A stretch of 64,000 nucleotides of DNA from Candidatus Desulfofervidaceae bacterium (GCA_027064585.1 JAMOPI010000010.1:85789-149788); one strand, 5' to 3'; positions 1-6,342 are shown, counted from the first letter of the stretch. The notes: generated from the sequence alone by a model not told the origin. A program made the numbers and translations.

Positions 1-273
1 AATAGTGGCCAAAGGCTTAGAGGAGATAGAAGAAAAGGCCAAAGAGGAAAAGCCGTTGTTAAGGCTGAAGTAAAAGATGAGTTAAGAAAAGAACTGGTTA
101 CCAAGGAAGAATTTTACGGAGAAATCAAGAGGCTGGAAGAAAAAATAAAAGCCCTTGAAGACAGACTAACTCAAAAGCTAACTACAGGTTTTATTGTTTT
201 GGCCTTTCTTATTATCCTGCTTAATCAATCCAGCCTGGAGTTAATTTTAAAACTTCTGGGATTGCTGAAGTAG
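1..273 (+). pseudogene. Broken coiled-coil / membrane-anchor small protein (partial at window edge)
   Basis: Two open stretches overlap. One frame ends with a TAA at 71-73 and reads as a Lys/Glu-rich helix (KGLEEIEEKAKEEK). The next frame continues without a good start codon to the TAG at 271-273 as DELRKELVTKEEFY, a coiled coil (EIKRLEEKIKALEDRL), then one hydrophobic segment (FIVLAFLIILL). The coiled coil plus C-terminal membrane anchor resembles DUF1640-like proteins. The simplest reading is one gene with a frameshift near position 70, but two overlapping genes are possible. The 5' end lies outside the window. A short relative of the N-terminal half sits at 1445-1657. Confidence 0.4.
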
Positions 274-299
274 GGAATAGATGAAAATATACCCCTGTC

Positions 300-636
300 A
301 TTTTGCTATGCCGAGCCTTTACAAACAAAGATGGAATCGCAGGGACTCTTTATCTTGTATGCTCTGATACATCACTTTCAAATGATCATATAGCCACAAA
401 CTATCAAAAAAAGATGGAAAGTAGAAGAGTACCACAAATCTCTTAAATCCAACGCTGCATTGGCGAAGTCGCCAACTAAAAGGGTAACAACCCAGATAAG
501 TCATTTAGTTATGTCAATGATTGCTGTATTTAAACTTGAATGCCTAAAGATTAAGCATCATTTGAACCATTTTGCACTCAGAGCCAAGGTGTTTATCAAG
601 GCTAATTTTGTTGCTATGACGGAGTTGGAGAGCTAA
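300..636 (+). pseudogene. IS4-type transposase remnant (3' end only, frameshifted)
   Basis: This is the C-terminal part of a DDE transposase. The reading KDGIAGTLYLVCSD is in one frame up to about 411. It then needs a shift of one base in a run of seven A (406-412) to continue as RWKVEEYHKSLKSN and VTTQISHLVMSMIAVFKLE, ending at TAA 634-636. The YxxRWxVEexHkxLK block is the conserved catalytic-Glu region of IS4/IS701-like transposases. The N-terminal two thirds are missing, so the gene is dead. About 18 bp after the stop is AATCAATCGCAGATTTTGGG (655-674), probably the right end of the element; related ends occur at 29546-29565 and, in the other version, at 8353 and 29261. Confidence 0.7.
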
Positions 637-654
637 CATCAGATCCTTATTCAA

Positions 655-674
655 AATCAATCGCAGATTTTGGG
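655..674 (+). repeat. Probable right terminal repeat of the IS4-type element
   Basis: The 20 bp AATCAATCGCAGATTTTGGG follow the transposase stop codon. A copy with two changes lies at 29546-29565. The shared GATTTTGGG end also appears in the 25-bp repeat found at 8353-8377 and, inverted, at 29261-29285. The terminal-repeat role is inferred from its position and recurrence. Confidence 0.45.
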
Positions 675-719
675 GAGAAAGGTTGACTTTCCTCTATTCA
701 CATGCTAACTTTTAAGTGT

Positions 720-796
720 GCCCCCGTAGCTCAGGAGGATAGAGCGAGGGATTCCTAATCCCTAGGTCGGACGTTCGAATCGTCTCGGGGGCACCA
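720..796 (+). tRNA. tRNA-Arg (anticodon CCT)
   Basis: A complete cloverleaf is visible. The acceptor arm GCCCCCG (720-726) pairs with CGGGGGC (786-792), followed by discriminator A and an encoded CCA (794-796). The D arm is GCTCAGGAGGATAGAGC. The anticodon stem AGGGA/TCCCT holds the loop TTCCTAA, giving anticodon CCT for AGG codons. The T arm contains GTTCGAATC. There is no intron. The dense repeats just downstream and the tyrosine integrase at 3212 make this a candidate integration site. Confidence 0.93.
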
Positions 797-852
797 TCTT
801 TTTTAGAAATAATCAGCCTTTTCTCATATTCCCTTTCATGGCCTTTCGTGGC

Positions 853-899
853 ATTTGGTGACCAAATTGCCTGCATTTTGCAGGCAATCGGCAGGCAAT
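853..899. repeat. Inverted and direct repeats just downstream of tRNA-Arg
   Basis: ATTTGGT-G-ACCAAAT (853-867) is a perfect inverted repeat. It runs into ATTGCCTGC (866-874), facing GCAGGCAAT (880-888), which is repeated directly at 891-899. Clusters like this beside a tRNA 3' end are typical of integrase/excisionase arm sites. No duplicate of the tRNA 3' end was found by eye, so the attachment-site role is inference. Confidence 0.4.
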
Positions 900-951
900 T
901 TTTAGACAAATTTTTCTACTTTGCCATTTTGCTTATCAGCTCCACTGGTAG

Positions 952-1128
952 GTTAGACAATTGTTAGAAAATTGTTAGAAAAAACTGTTGGATGGCCACC
1001 GAATTAAAGCCTTTTAAATCTGGCAAGATTAAGCTCCAGTTAGATAATTGTTAGAAAACTGTTAGAGAAAAATAGGCTAATAGTTTAGGCAACCGTTAGT
1101 TAGATAACCGTTAGACAAAACTGTTAGA
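952..1128 (+). repeat. Phased GTTAGA repeat cluster (three triads)
   Basis: GTTAGA occurs exactly at 952, 963, 974; 1039, 1050, 1061; and 1099, 1110, 1123. Variants lie at 987 (GTTGGA) and 1095. Most spacings within triads are 11 bp, about one helical turn; the last is 13 bp. The tails of the first and third blocks match (AAAACTGTTRGATGG). This organisation is iteron-like, as in plasmid or integrated-element origins or cooperative operator arrays. No gene overlaps it convincingly. Confidence 0.75.
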
Positions 1129-1157
1129 TGGTCAGCTAACAAAGGCTAGAAAAATAC

Positions 1158-1316
1158 CTATTTCCTCCCTTTCCATAGCAATACGATAAGAAATAAAAGA
1201 GTGAGAAAAACAATGACAACACTTATGGCCAGGCTTTTAGGGTCGTTTGAGGGTTTAGCATGGGTTATTGTATAAAGAATATAATTGTAGGGCAGATAAG
1301 GAATTAATTTAGGCAT
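1158..1316 (-). CDS. Small single-span membrane protein, unknown
   Basis: A 52-residue frame runs from ATG (1316) to TAG (1158). It begins MPKLIPYLPYNYILYTITHA, has a short polar loop (KPSNDPKSL), then a strongly hydrophobic segment at about residues 29-47 (AISVVIVFLTLLFLIVLLW) and ends GRK. This fits one membrane span with a positive C-terminus. It follows another short hydrophobic frame (1338-1463) on the same strand. No family is recognised; the hydrophobic pattern suggests a real gene, but selection cannot be judged from one sequence. Confidence 0.4.
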   Translation of the reverse strand: MPKLIPYLPYNYILYTITHAKPSNDPKSLAISVVIVFLTLLFLIVLLWKGRK

Positions 1317-1337
1317 TTACTTTTATCCCTTTCCCTA

Positions 1338-1463
1338 TCAGTGGATCATCACATGGATAAATAATCCCAATTTACCCAATATCACAAAGACCATCACTAT
1401 GATCCACACAAGGCTTTCAGGGCGCCAGAAGGGATAAGCATCTTTCAGTAGAAATTTAGATTT
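1338..1463 (-). CDS. Possible small hydrophobic peptide or gene fragment
   Basis: The open frame ends at TGA 1338-1340 and contains AYPFWRPESLVWIIVMVF and VILGKLGLFIHVMIH, that is one hydrophobic segment. There is no standard start codon at its 5' end (only CTG, or an internal GTG), and it overlaps the end of the 1445-1657 gene in another frame. It may be the tail of a broken gene. No family is recognised. Confidence 0.25.
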   Translation of the reverse strand, partial: KSKFLLKDAYPFWRPESLVWIIVMVFVILGKLGLFIHVMIH

Positions 1464-1657
1464 TTAGAGCTTGAACCTTTTAACTCACTGCCTTCCTGTT
1501 TATCATCAAAGGCATTTAAGTATAAAATAAAAGCATAATTAAACGCATTCCTCATTACCTCTACAATGACTCTTGCCTGTTCTTCAGTAAAGACCTCTTT
1601 AAGCTTATCATAAGCGGCCAGGGTATCAAAAGGAGCAAGCATATCCTCTTTTTTCAT
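1445..1657 (-). CDS. Short DUF1640-like protein (truncated)
   Basis: The product is 70 residues. The start was moved to the ATG at 1657 because AAGGAG sits about 7 bases upstream. Residues 6-35 (APFDTLAAYDKLKEVFTEEQ, then ARVIVEVMRN) match the N-terminal helix of DUF1640/CCDC90-like coiled-coil proteins. The coiled coil and C-terminal membrane anchor are absent, and the last 30 residues look unrelated. It follows the winged-helix gene at 1679-2053 after 21 bp on the same strand. It is probably a truncated copy; function unknown. Confidence 0.45.
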   Translation of the reverse strand: MKKEDMLAPFDTLAAYDKLKEVFTEEQARVIVEVMRNAFNYAFILYLNAFDDKQEGSELKGSSSKNLNFY

Positions 1658-1678
1658 GGCTGGCTCCTTATAAGTCAA

Positions 1679-2053
1679 TTAAATGCCAATTTCCAGTGTT
1701 ATCTTGCCATAATCCACGGTGGGAACCGTTCTTTTTCTATCGGTTTTTATCTTCTCTAATTTCACAAAACCCAAATCTGCCAGCAGTTTAACATCATCAT
1801 TGACATTTTTTAAGTCTCTGCCAAGGATTTTAGCCAATTCATAGATAGAAGCGGGTTTGTGTTTTCTGATAGCCCTTAACACTTCAAGCCTTTTATCAGT
1901 CAGCACAGCCCTCAAAGCATCAATATTTTCAAAATAGACAGCTTCATGTCTTTTAACCCTTTCTCCTTTTTCCAATTTTTTCCAGGTAAGCACAAACTCA
2001 TTAAGACTATCTTCCAGAGATTTTATGCCTATTTTAATATTTTTTACTTTCAT
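1679..2053 (-). CDS. Winged-helix DNA-binding protein, probable antitoxin (HVO_A0114-like)
   Basis: This is a 124-residue protein with a winged helix-turn-helix at about residues 50-110 (RLEVLRAIRKHKPASIYELA, then DDVKLLADLGFVKLEKI). Proteins of this type are often encoded after DUF6516 proteins and are thought to be the regulator/antitoxin half of the pair. Its ATG overlaps the stop of the DUF6516 gene remnant (ATGA, 2050-2053), the usual coupling of such modules. An insertion sequence has broken that partner, so the regulator now stands alone. It may still repress its own promoter, which is upstream of the insertion. Confidence 0.6.
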   Translation of the reverse strand: MKVKNIKIGIKSLEDSLNEFVLTWKKLEKGERVKRHEAVYFENIDALRAVLTDKRLEVLRAIRKHKPASIYELAKILGRDLKNVNDDVKLLADLGFVKLEKIKTDRKRTVPTVDYGKITLEIGI

Positions 2054-2108
2054 AATTCACCTCTCTTTGCCCTTTTTACATCTTCCAAAAAATCCTTCAC
2101 TAATTTAT

Positions 2109-2654
2109 CTAGGTCTGCCTGAGTTTTATCCCTGCTTCTTTGGCTATCTTTACACATCTCTCCGCTATCTTTTTGTATAGCTTTGTATCTGTAGGAAAGG
2201 TAATGTTCTTTTCCTGAACCGTCGTATCAACCAAAACCTCCTTCTCCTTGGCCTTCTTTCCATGAAGCTTTATTGAAACCTCTAAAATCTTTTTAACCCC
2301 TTCTTTACCTATCCTTTTGCGAAAATACACCAAATCAGACGGATCACAGAGAATTTCCCACCTAAAAAATACCTCCCCACAGAAAAATTGAAAGTAGGGA
2401 TTTTCTACCTATTCCTCTACTACTCTCTCATCTGATAGATTTCTCAATTGCTTTAAAATCAACAGTCCCACCATAAGCCTGATGGGTTTGGCTGGCCTGC
2501 CTTTTGTCTGAGTAAAACTTTTCAAATTCCTTCTCAAAGTATTCCCAAGGAATTGCCTCGGCCAATCTGTATAAGGATGTTTTGGATTGAGTTGTTCTTC
2601 TAGCCTTTGCTGAAATAGGCTTAGTTGATTTTTAGGAGGAGATTCGCCTTTCAT
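2109..2654 (-). pseudogene. IS5-family transposase, disrupted and 3'-truncated
   Basis: The N-terminus (NQLSLFQQRLEEQLNPKHP) and GRPAKPIRLMVGLLILKQLR match copy 2 at 63814. Between them the frame differs (YTDWPRQFLGN against LYRLAEAIRW), showing compensating frameshifts. An amber codon (TAG at 2409-2411) replaces the expected Trp in VVEE-W-VENPYFQ. The frame continues through DPSDLVYFRKRIGKEGV and VDTTVQEKNITFPTDTKLYK, the region with the first catalytic Asp of IS5 transposases. It ends at GIKLRQT, having lost the rest of the catalytic domain. Confidence 0.8.
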
Positions 2655-2790
2655 CTCTTACCTCATTTTGTGTCCCAAATTGTAAGGTTTTAAACTGATT
2701 TTAAACATATCTTTGCATTTTTGTCAGCCTTATATCAAGAAAAATGTGTGATAAAATGGTAGGTTAGAGCGTTTTTCAGGGATGACTATC
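2109..2790 (-). mobile_element. Decayed IS5-type insertion sequence, copy 1
   Basis: The segment between the two halves of the DUF6516 gene. Its left end begins near 2790 with GATAGTCATCCCTGAAAAAC (minus strand). The same sequence begins copy 2 at 63689, and the two copies stay near-identical for roughly 90 bp before the transposase start. The element is truncated: the transposase stops after about 165 residues and no matching right end was seen. Sequence outside the GATAGTCAT start differs between copies, which supports placing the IS end there. Confidence 0.75.
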
Positions 2791-3211
2791 TATGCTTTCA
2801 AATGAATAAGGCAACTCTTTATCAAAATAATGCTTATGATCCCCTTTCCCTTCAGCGTTATCATAACCCACCATTCTCTGTCCATTTTCAATATAAACCA
2901 GAGAATATTTCAGCCCATGCGGTTTATCTTCAGTCCTTTTAACCTGCCAGATTTTCATTTCCACAATATTGCCCTGATTATCCACATTTTTAACATGAAA
3001 AACTAATCTGGCTTTCATATAAGGTATGATATACCAAAAGAGAATAAAAGGCAATAAAAAGTATTTGCCCCTGAGGAGAAACAGAGCGGATATATCCGAA
3101 CTCCACAAAACAAATCTGTTTTGTTGAGTTTTGACCTTTTTAAGAGGCTTATTCCTGCTATGGTCCATAAACTTACTTTTGCTTATAACTCAAAAGCAAT
3201 TTGCCATAGCA

Positions 3212-3751
3212 ATGGCAAAAGAGCTGCCCAAATATTTTTCATGGCCGGAGGTCCAGGCCATACTCGGGGCAGCAAAGGTGGATCCCCAAAAACACCTTTT
3301 TTTGAACTTCCTCTGGCAGACCGGCACCCGGGTAAGTGAGGCGATAGCCATAAGACTTAAGAATGTGGACCTATACGGCAGAGCCATAAGGGTGCCAAAC
3401 CTAAAGCGCAAAAAAGGCAGCGCAGAGCGCATAATTCCGATAAAAGACAGCCTGGTAGCCGAAATAAGCACCTATGCCCTTCAAAAACGCTTACAGCCAG
3501 AGGACAGACTATTTAAATTCAGCCGGTTCAGGGCCTACCAGATAGTCAAAGAAGTCTGCCGCAAGGCTGGGATAACTGATGAACGAGCACATCCACACAC
3601 TTTCAGGCACAGCTATGCCATAAACCTGCTTTCCCAGGGCGTGCCGATTATCGTGATGCAGAAGCTGCTTGGCCACAGTAACATCAAAAGCACCCTGATT
3701 TACTTGCAAATAGTCCAGAAAGATGCCAGGAAGTTTGCCGCCTGGGGCTGA
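3212..3751 (+). CDS. Tyrosine recombinase/integrase, catalytic domain only
   Basis: With the ATG at 3212 the product is 179 residues, against about 300 for XerC/D. It contains only the catalytic domain. The signature residues are present: Arg40 (TGTRVSEA), H129-T-F-R132 (HPHTFRHSYA), His155 (LLGHSN) and nucleophile Tyr164 (TLIYLQ). The N-terminal core-binding domain is missing, and nothing upstream in frame resembles it. No clear ribosome site marks the start, so the N-terminus is uncertain. It would cut and rejoin DNA at specific sites, perhaps at tRNA-Arg 2.4 kb upstream, but short single-domain integrases of this kind are poorly characterised. Confidence 0.8.
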   Translation: MAKELPKYFSWPEVQAILGAAKVDPQKHLFLNFLWQTGTRVSEAIAIRLKNVDLYGRAIRVPNLKRKKGSAERIIPIKDSLVAEISTYALQKRLQPEDRLFKFSRFRAYQIVKEVCRKAGITDERAHPHTFRHSYAINLLSQGVPIIVMQKLLGHSNIKSTLIYLQIVQKDARKFAAWG

Positions 3752-3796
3752 TAGCCCCGGATCCTCTCATCCATGCCTGAAGTACTCCCGCCGTTT

Positions 3797-4378
3797 TTAA
3801 AAAACATCACATTTCTTTCTCTGCTTACACTCCAGGCAATATTTCTCCGCCACTGCCTTATCAATCCATTGCCTCTTTTCCTTGCACCACACATAACCCT
3901 GTGTTCTCACCCGGGGCAGCTCACCGGCCAGACGCCTTTCAAGTCTTTCCAGAATAGGCATTGCTTTTTCTTCTATCATCCTTTCCACTTTTTCTTTTTG
4001 GGCCTGGTATTCTCTTTCAGCCCTTTCTCTGAGGATCCGCTCAAGATCAGGCCGGGCGTGTTTGGCCTGCGGGTTTAGCTTAAAATAAGGACAGCGGGTC
4101 ACATAAATGGTCGTAAAAGGATTTTTCTCCTGGAGTGCTTCACGCCTTTGCTCAAGTGCCTGGAAGCAACTACAACAACTAACATTTTTGCAAATGGCAC
4201 ACAGATCCATCAGGTAATACTTTGAAGTAGCCGATAAAACCACCTGTATTATCTCAAGCTTACCTTCTTTTGTTACTTCAGCCCCGATTTCTTTTGCCCG
4301 TCTGGCAAGGTAAGCTATCAGCTCCTTTTCTTTCCTGTGAAAAGCCGGATCCGGCATATAGTCCGGACAGGAAAGCAC
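3797..4378 (-). CDS. Cys-rich protein of unknown function
   Basis: The start is GTG (4378), as no ATG is in frame. The 193 residues hold a central cysteine cluster, C-x2-C-x4-C-C-x-C (LCAICKNVSCCSC, about residues 60-72), a long charged helix (about 110-150, rich in Glu/Arg, probably coiled coil), and a C-terminal C-x2-C-x5-C (YCLECKQRKKC). The clusters suggest zinc or Fe-S binding. It lies 19 bp after the helix-turn-helix gene at 4398-4907, which ends in a similar C-x2-C-x5-C, so the two are probably co-transcribed and related in function. No family is recognised. Confidence 0.55.
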   Translation of the reverse strand: MLSCPDYMPDPAFHRKEKELIAYLARRAKEIGAEVTKEGKLEIIQVVLSATSKYYLMDLCAICKNVSCCSCFQALEQRREALQEKNPFTTIYVTRCPYFKLNPQAKHARPDLERILRERAEREYQAQKEKVERMIEEKAMPILERLERRLAGELPRVRTQGYVWCKEKRQWIDKAVAEKYCLECKQRKKCDVF

Positions 4379-4397
4379 AAAGTAGTCAGTATTGGGA

Positions 4398-4907
4398 TCA
4401 TTCTAGGGCATTTCTCTTTTTAACCACATCCTTTCTGTATCTCTCGCATTGAGATTGCCTGGTGCACCTATCGCATAGAGAGATAAAACCCATGTGGCTG
4501 ACCACCCCAACAGCGGCCTGAAAAGTAGCCCTGAGACCTTGACACCAAACAGGTCTCAGACCTTCATTTTTTGGTTCACCCTGCCTGATTTTAATATTGG
4601 TTTTAAGGGAATTTACAGAGGCGTCTGGTTCACCATGACCCTCAAACACGACTGATGTATCGTCTTTTCGGAAGACGCCCTGAAAAGGTGAACCAGGCTG
4701 ACTCTGGAACTGCCCGAAATTACGCCTTAAAATGGCTTTAAGCTTATTTTTTGAAATTTGCTTTTTACCTGCTTCAGCGTATTTATAAAACCTCGGACTC
4801 ACTCCCAGCATTTCCGCCATGTCTTTTTGAGTTACATGGCTACCCGTGGCCCAGCCCAGAAACTGCCTGAAGGCCTTAAGCTCCTGACCTGACAATTGAT
4901 TGCTCAT
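4398..4907 (-). CDS. Helix-turn-helix protein with C-terminal Cys motif
   Basis: A 169-residue protein starting at ATG 4907, with a strong AAGGAGG ribosome site upstream. Residues 9-60 form an XRE-like helix-turn-helix (VTQKDMAEMLGVSPRFYKYA), the usual DNA-binding fold of phage and plasmid regulators. The middle is low in known motifs. The C-terminus has Cys122 and C145-x2-C148-x5-C154 (LCDRCTRQSQC), a possible metal site. It heads a two-gene operon with the Cys-rich 3797-4378 gene. It is likely a regulator of the integrated element; targets are unknown, though a palindrome and tandem repeats lie just upstream (5003-5044). Confidence 0.6.
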   Translation of the reverse strand: MSNQLSGQELKAFRQFLGWATGSHVTQKDMAEMLGVSPRFYKYAEAGKKQISKNKLKAILRRNFGQFQSQPGSPFQGVFRKDDTSVVFEGHGEPDASVNSLKTNIKIRQGEPKNEGLRPVWCQGLRATFQAAVGVVSHMGFISLCDRCTRQSQCERYRKDVVKKRNALE

Positions 4908-5002
4908 GGTCCGCCTCCTTAGAAATTTTCTCCCTCTATTGGTTAATAGTGCAAAAGGAAGGAAGGTAGGCGGGCTGAATTGGTTGTTGACTTTTTACGC
5001 CA

Positions 5003-5044
5003 GACAGCTGTCAAACAAAATCACTTGCACAAAATCACTTGCAC
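5003..5044. promoter_or_regulatory. Palindrome and 14-bp tandem repeat upstream of the HTH gene
   Basis: GACAGCTGTC (5003-5012) is a perfect palindrome. It is followed by two exact copies of AAAATCACTTGCAC (5017-5030 and 5031-5044). They lie about 100 bp upstream of the minus-strand helix-turn-helix gene. Operator function is inferred only from position. Confidence 0.4.
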
Positions 5045-5071
5045 AAGACGCCTCTGGAGTAAGGAAATTAT

Positions 5072-5144
5072 CGTCATTATCATCACCATCGTCACCTTGC
5101 TGATTTAATATTTCTAGAAGGTGACGGTGATGACGGTAGTGACG
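5072..5144. repeat. 27-bp imperfect inverted repeat with TGACGG 9-bp periodicity
   Basis: The left arm 5072-5098 and right arm 5118-5144 match at 22 of 27 positions as an inverted repeat with a 19-nt loop. The right arm has TGACGG at 5122, 5131 and 5140, exactly 9 bp apart, and is followed by TTTTT (5146-5150). It could act as a strong intrinsic terminator. The strict 9-bp repeats also resemble the phased clusters nearby, so a protein-binding role is possible. Confidence 0.6.
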
Positions 5145-5191
5145 GTTTTTCCCCTACCTCTGAGGTCTGTTTAGATAATGAATGTTACTAA

Positions 5192-5251
5192 TTGACAAAT
5201 TCACTTTTTATGGATTATATTATTTTTAGCTAAAAAAGCTAAATTAGCTAA
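5192..5251 (+). promoter_or_regulatory. Promoter and AGCTAA operator of the Phd/RelE module
   Basis: The -35 is TTGACA (5192-5197), then a 17-bp spacer and the -10 TTATAT (5215-5220). Directly after it AGCTAA occurs at 5228, 5237 and 5246, exactly 9 bp apart. Phd-family antitoxins repress their own promoters, so these repeats are the likely operator. Confidence 0.65.
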
Positions 5252-5271
5252 ATGTGTTTTAGGGAAGGGAT

Positions 5272-5538
5272 ATGATTGAAACAACTGCTACAAAAATTAA
5301 AAACCGACTTGGCAGGTATTTAGAACAGGCGCAAAGGGAGCCTGTTTTTATAAAAAAGTCAGGACGCTGGGTGGCAGTAGTGGTTTCTTATGAAGATTAT
5401 AAACGCCTTACACGTCTGGAGGACAAGTACTGGGCTGAAAAAGCTTTAGAGGCGGAAAAAGAGGGATTTGTAGGAGAAAAGGAATCTCTGGAGTTTCTTA
5501 AAAACAAGTTAGAAGAAGCTGTGGATGCTGAAGCTTGA
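5272..5538 (+). CDS. Phd/YefM-family antitoxin
   Basis: An 88-residue protein. The N-terminal half (TATKIKNRLGRYLEQAQREP, then VFIKKSGRWVAVVVSYEDYK) is the Phd/YefM DNA-binding dimer fold. The C-terminal half is a Glu/Lys-rich helix (about 45-85) that would wrap and inhibit the toxin. It overlaps the start of the toxin gene by 14 bp, so the pair is translated together. It should also bind the AGCTAA repeats just upstream and repress the operon, with toxin as co-repressor, as known for this family. Confidence 0.85.
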   Translation: MIETTATKIKNRLGRYLEQAQREPVFIKKSGRWVAVVVSYEDYKRLTRLEDKYWAEKALEAEKEGFVGEKESLEFLKNKLEEAVDAEA

Positions 5539-5794
5539 TCTGACCAGGCAGGCCTTACGATTCCTGGATCAACTTCCACCAAAGCAGTTCCGGCAGGTGG
5601 CACGCAAAATATTCTCGCTCATGAAAGATCCGTTACCTCCTGATTCAATAGAAATGAAAGGATATCCTTTTAGAAGAACGGATATAGGTGAGTATCGGAT
5701 TGTTTATAGAATTGAAGGTGATTGCCTGAAAGTTTCTTTTATCGGGAAAAGAAACGATGACGAGATATATCGGCAGGTTAAGCAGAAAGTTTAA
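5525..5794 (+). CDS. RelE/ParE-superfamily toxin
   Basis: An 89-residue protein with the RelE fold: N-terminal KLDLTRQALRFLDQLPPKQF (helical hairpin), then strands GEYRIVYRIEGDCLKVSFIG and the basic tail KRNDDEIYRQVKQKV. RelE toxins cut mRNA on the ribosome, ParE members poison gyrase. The YRIVY core and the basic C-terminus fit RelE better. It lies directly after, and overlaps, its Phd-type antitoxin. The length is normal and the frame intact, so the module is probably active. Confidence 0.85.
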   Translation: MLKLDLTRQALRFLDQLPPKQFRQVARKIFSLMKDPLPPDSIEMKGYPFRRTDIGEYRIVYRIEGDCLKVSFIGKRNDDEIYRQVKQKV

Positions 5795-5896
5795 AGGCTA
5801 TGGAGAAGCTTCCCTGAAACGTAGGGGAGATAACAGGTATAGCCTCCCATTAGTCCAAATCCAACTCATACTCAAAAAAATTTTCCCTATTCCCCG

Positions 5897-6107
5897 TGTC
5901 GCAATGTCGCAATCGTTCATTTTCCGCATTATTGCTAAAAAAGTTTGCGACAGGACCATTTGTCGCAGTTTGTCGCATTGTCGCATTTGCATTGTTAGGC
6001 AAATCGCTGTGTTCAATTTGCGACTTTGCGACATTTTGCGACATTGGGGGTTGTCGCAACTTTTTGCCTCCTATATCTGCGTTTTTGTTGTTTGCGACAT
6101 TGCGACA
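5897..6107. repeat. TGTCGCA repeat cluster
   Basis: There are eleven exact TGTCGCA heptamers. Forward copies are at 5897, 5905, 5961, 5971, 5979 and 6052. Reverse copies (TGCGACA) are at 5946, 6027, 6037, 6093 and 6101, with one near copy at 6019. Neighbouring copies in the same orientation are 8-10 bp apart and form groups of two or three in both orientations. It lies between two toxin-antitoxin modules with no credible gene. Confidence 0.8.
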
Positions 6108-6144
6108 GCTAGAATTAAAAAATTTTTTATCTCCGTTGACATGA

Positions 6145-6342
6145 TGACACAAATTGCTTTTTTGCCCATTATTACTGCATTTTTTTGTGTCAGACCCCCT
6201 TTGACACAAATGACACGATGACACAAATTCCCCTTCCAGGTTGCTTTTGGTTGTGTCATTTGTGTCAGACTGTGTCAGAGACTTTTGACACAAATTTCTT
6301 TCGGATTTCTCGACGGCTTTATTGTTTTGTGTCATTGTGTCA
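6145..6342. repeat. TGTGTCA repeat cluster
   Basis: There are ten exact TGTGTCA heptamers. Forward copies are at 6186, 6252, 6261, 6271, 6328 and 6336. Reverse copies (TGACACA) are at 6145, 6202, 6219 and 6286, with one near copy at 6211. Spacing is again 8-10 bp within groups. It begins about 40 bp after the TGTCGCA cluster and the two do not intermix. The heptamers differ only in the middle two bases (TGTcgCA and TGTgtCA). Confidence 0.8.

Larger units (their letters stand above)
2050..3018 (-). pseudogene. DUF6516-type toxin gene split by an insertion sequence
   Basis: The 5' part (ATG 3018 to 2791) encodes MKARLVFHVKNVDNQGNIVE through DKPHGLKYSLVYI, GYDNAEGKGDHKHYFDKELP and YSFESI, a DUF6516-family body. 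It then runs into IS sequence and stops as DSHP (2776). The 3' part reappears at about 2108-2050 as DLDKLVKDFLEDVKRAKRGE, ending in a TGA that overlaps the next ATG. Together the parts rebuild a protein of about 100 residues, the usual family size. DUF6516 proteins are putative toxins paired with winged-helix regulators. The longer upstream open frame (to 3168) has no support as coding sequence. Confidence 0.75.

Noticed and set aside
712..909. Minus-strand 65-residue open frame over tRNA-Arg
   Set aside because: It is the antisense of the tRNA (IRTSDLGIRNPSLYPPELRG), a well-known artefact.
952..1128. GTTAGA cluster as a CRISPR array
   Set aside because: Units are 11 bp apart; there are no spacers of CRISPR length.
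3121..3339. 72-residue frame overlapping the integrase start
   Set aside because: It lies in a different frame from the integrase, whose catalytic motifs are unmistakable.
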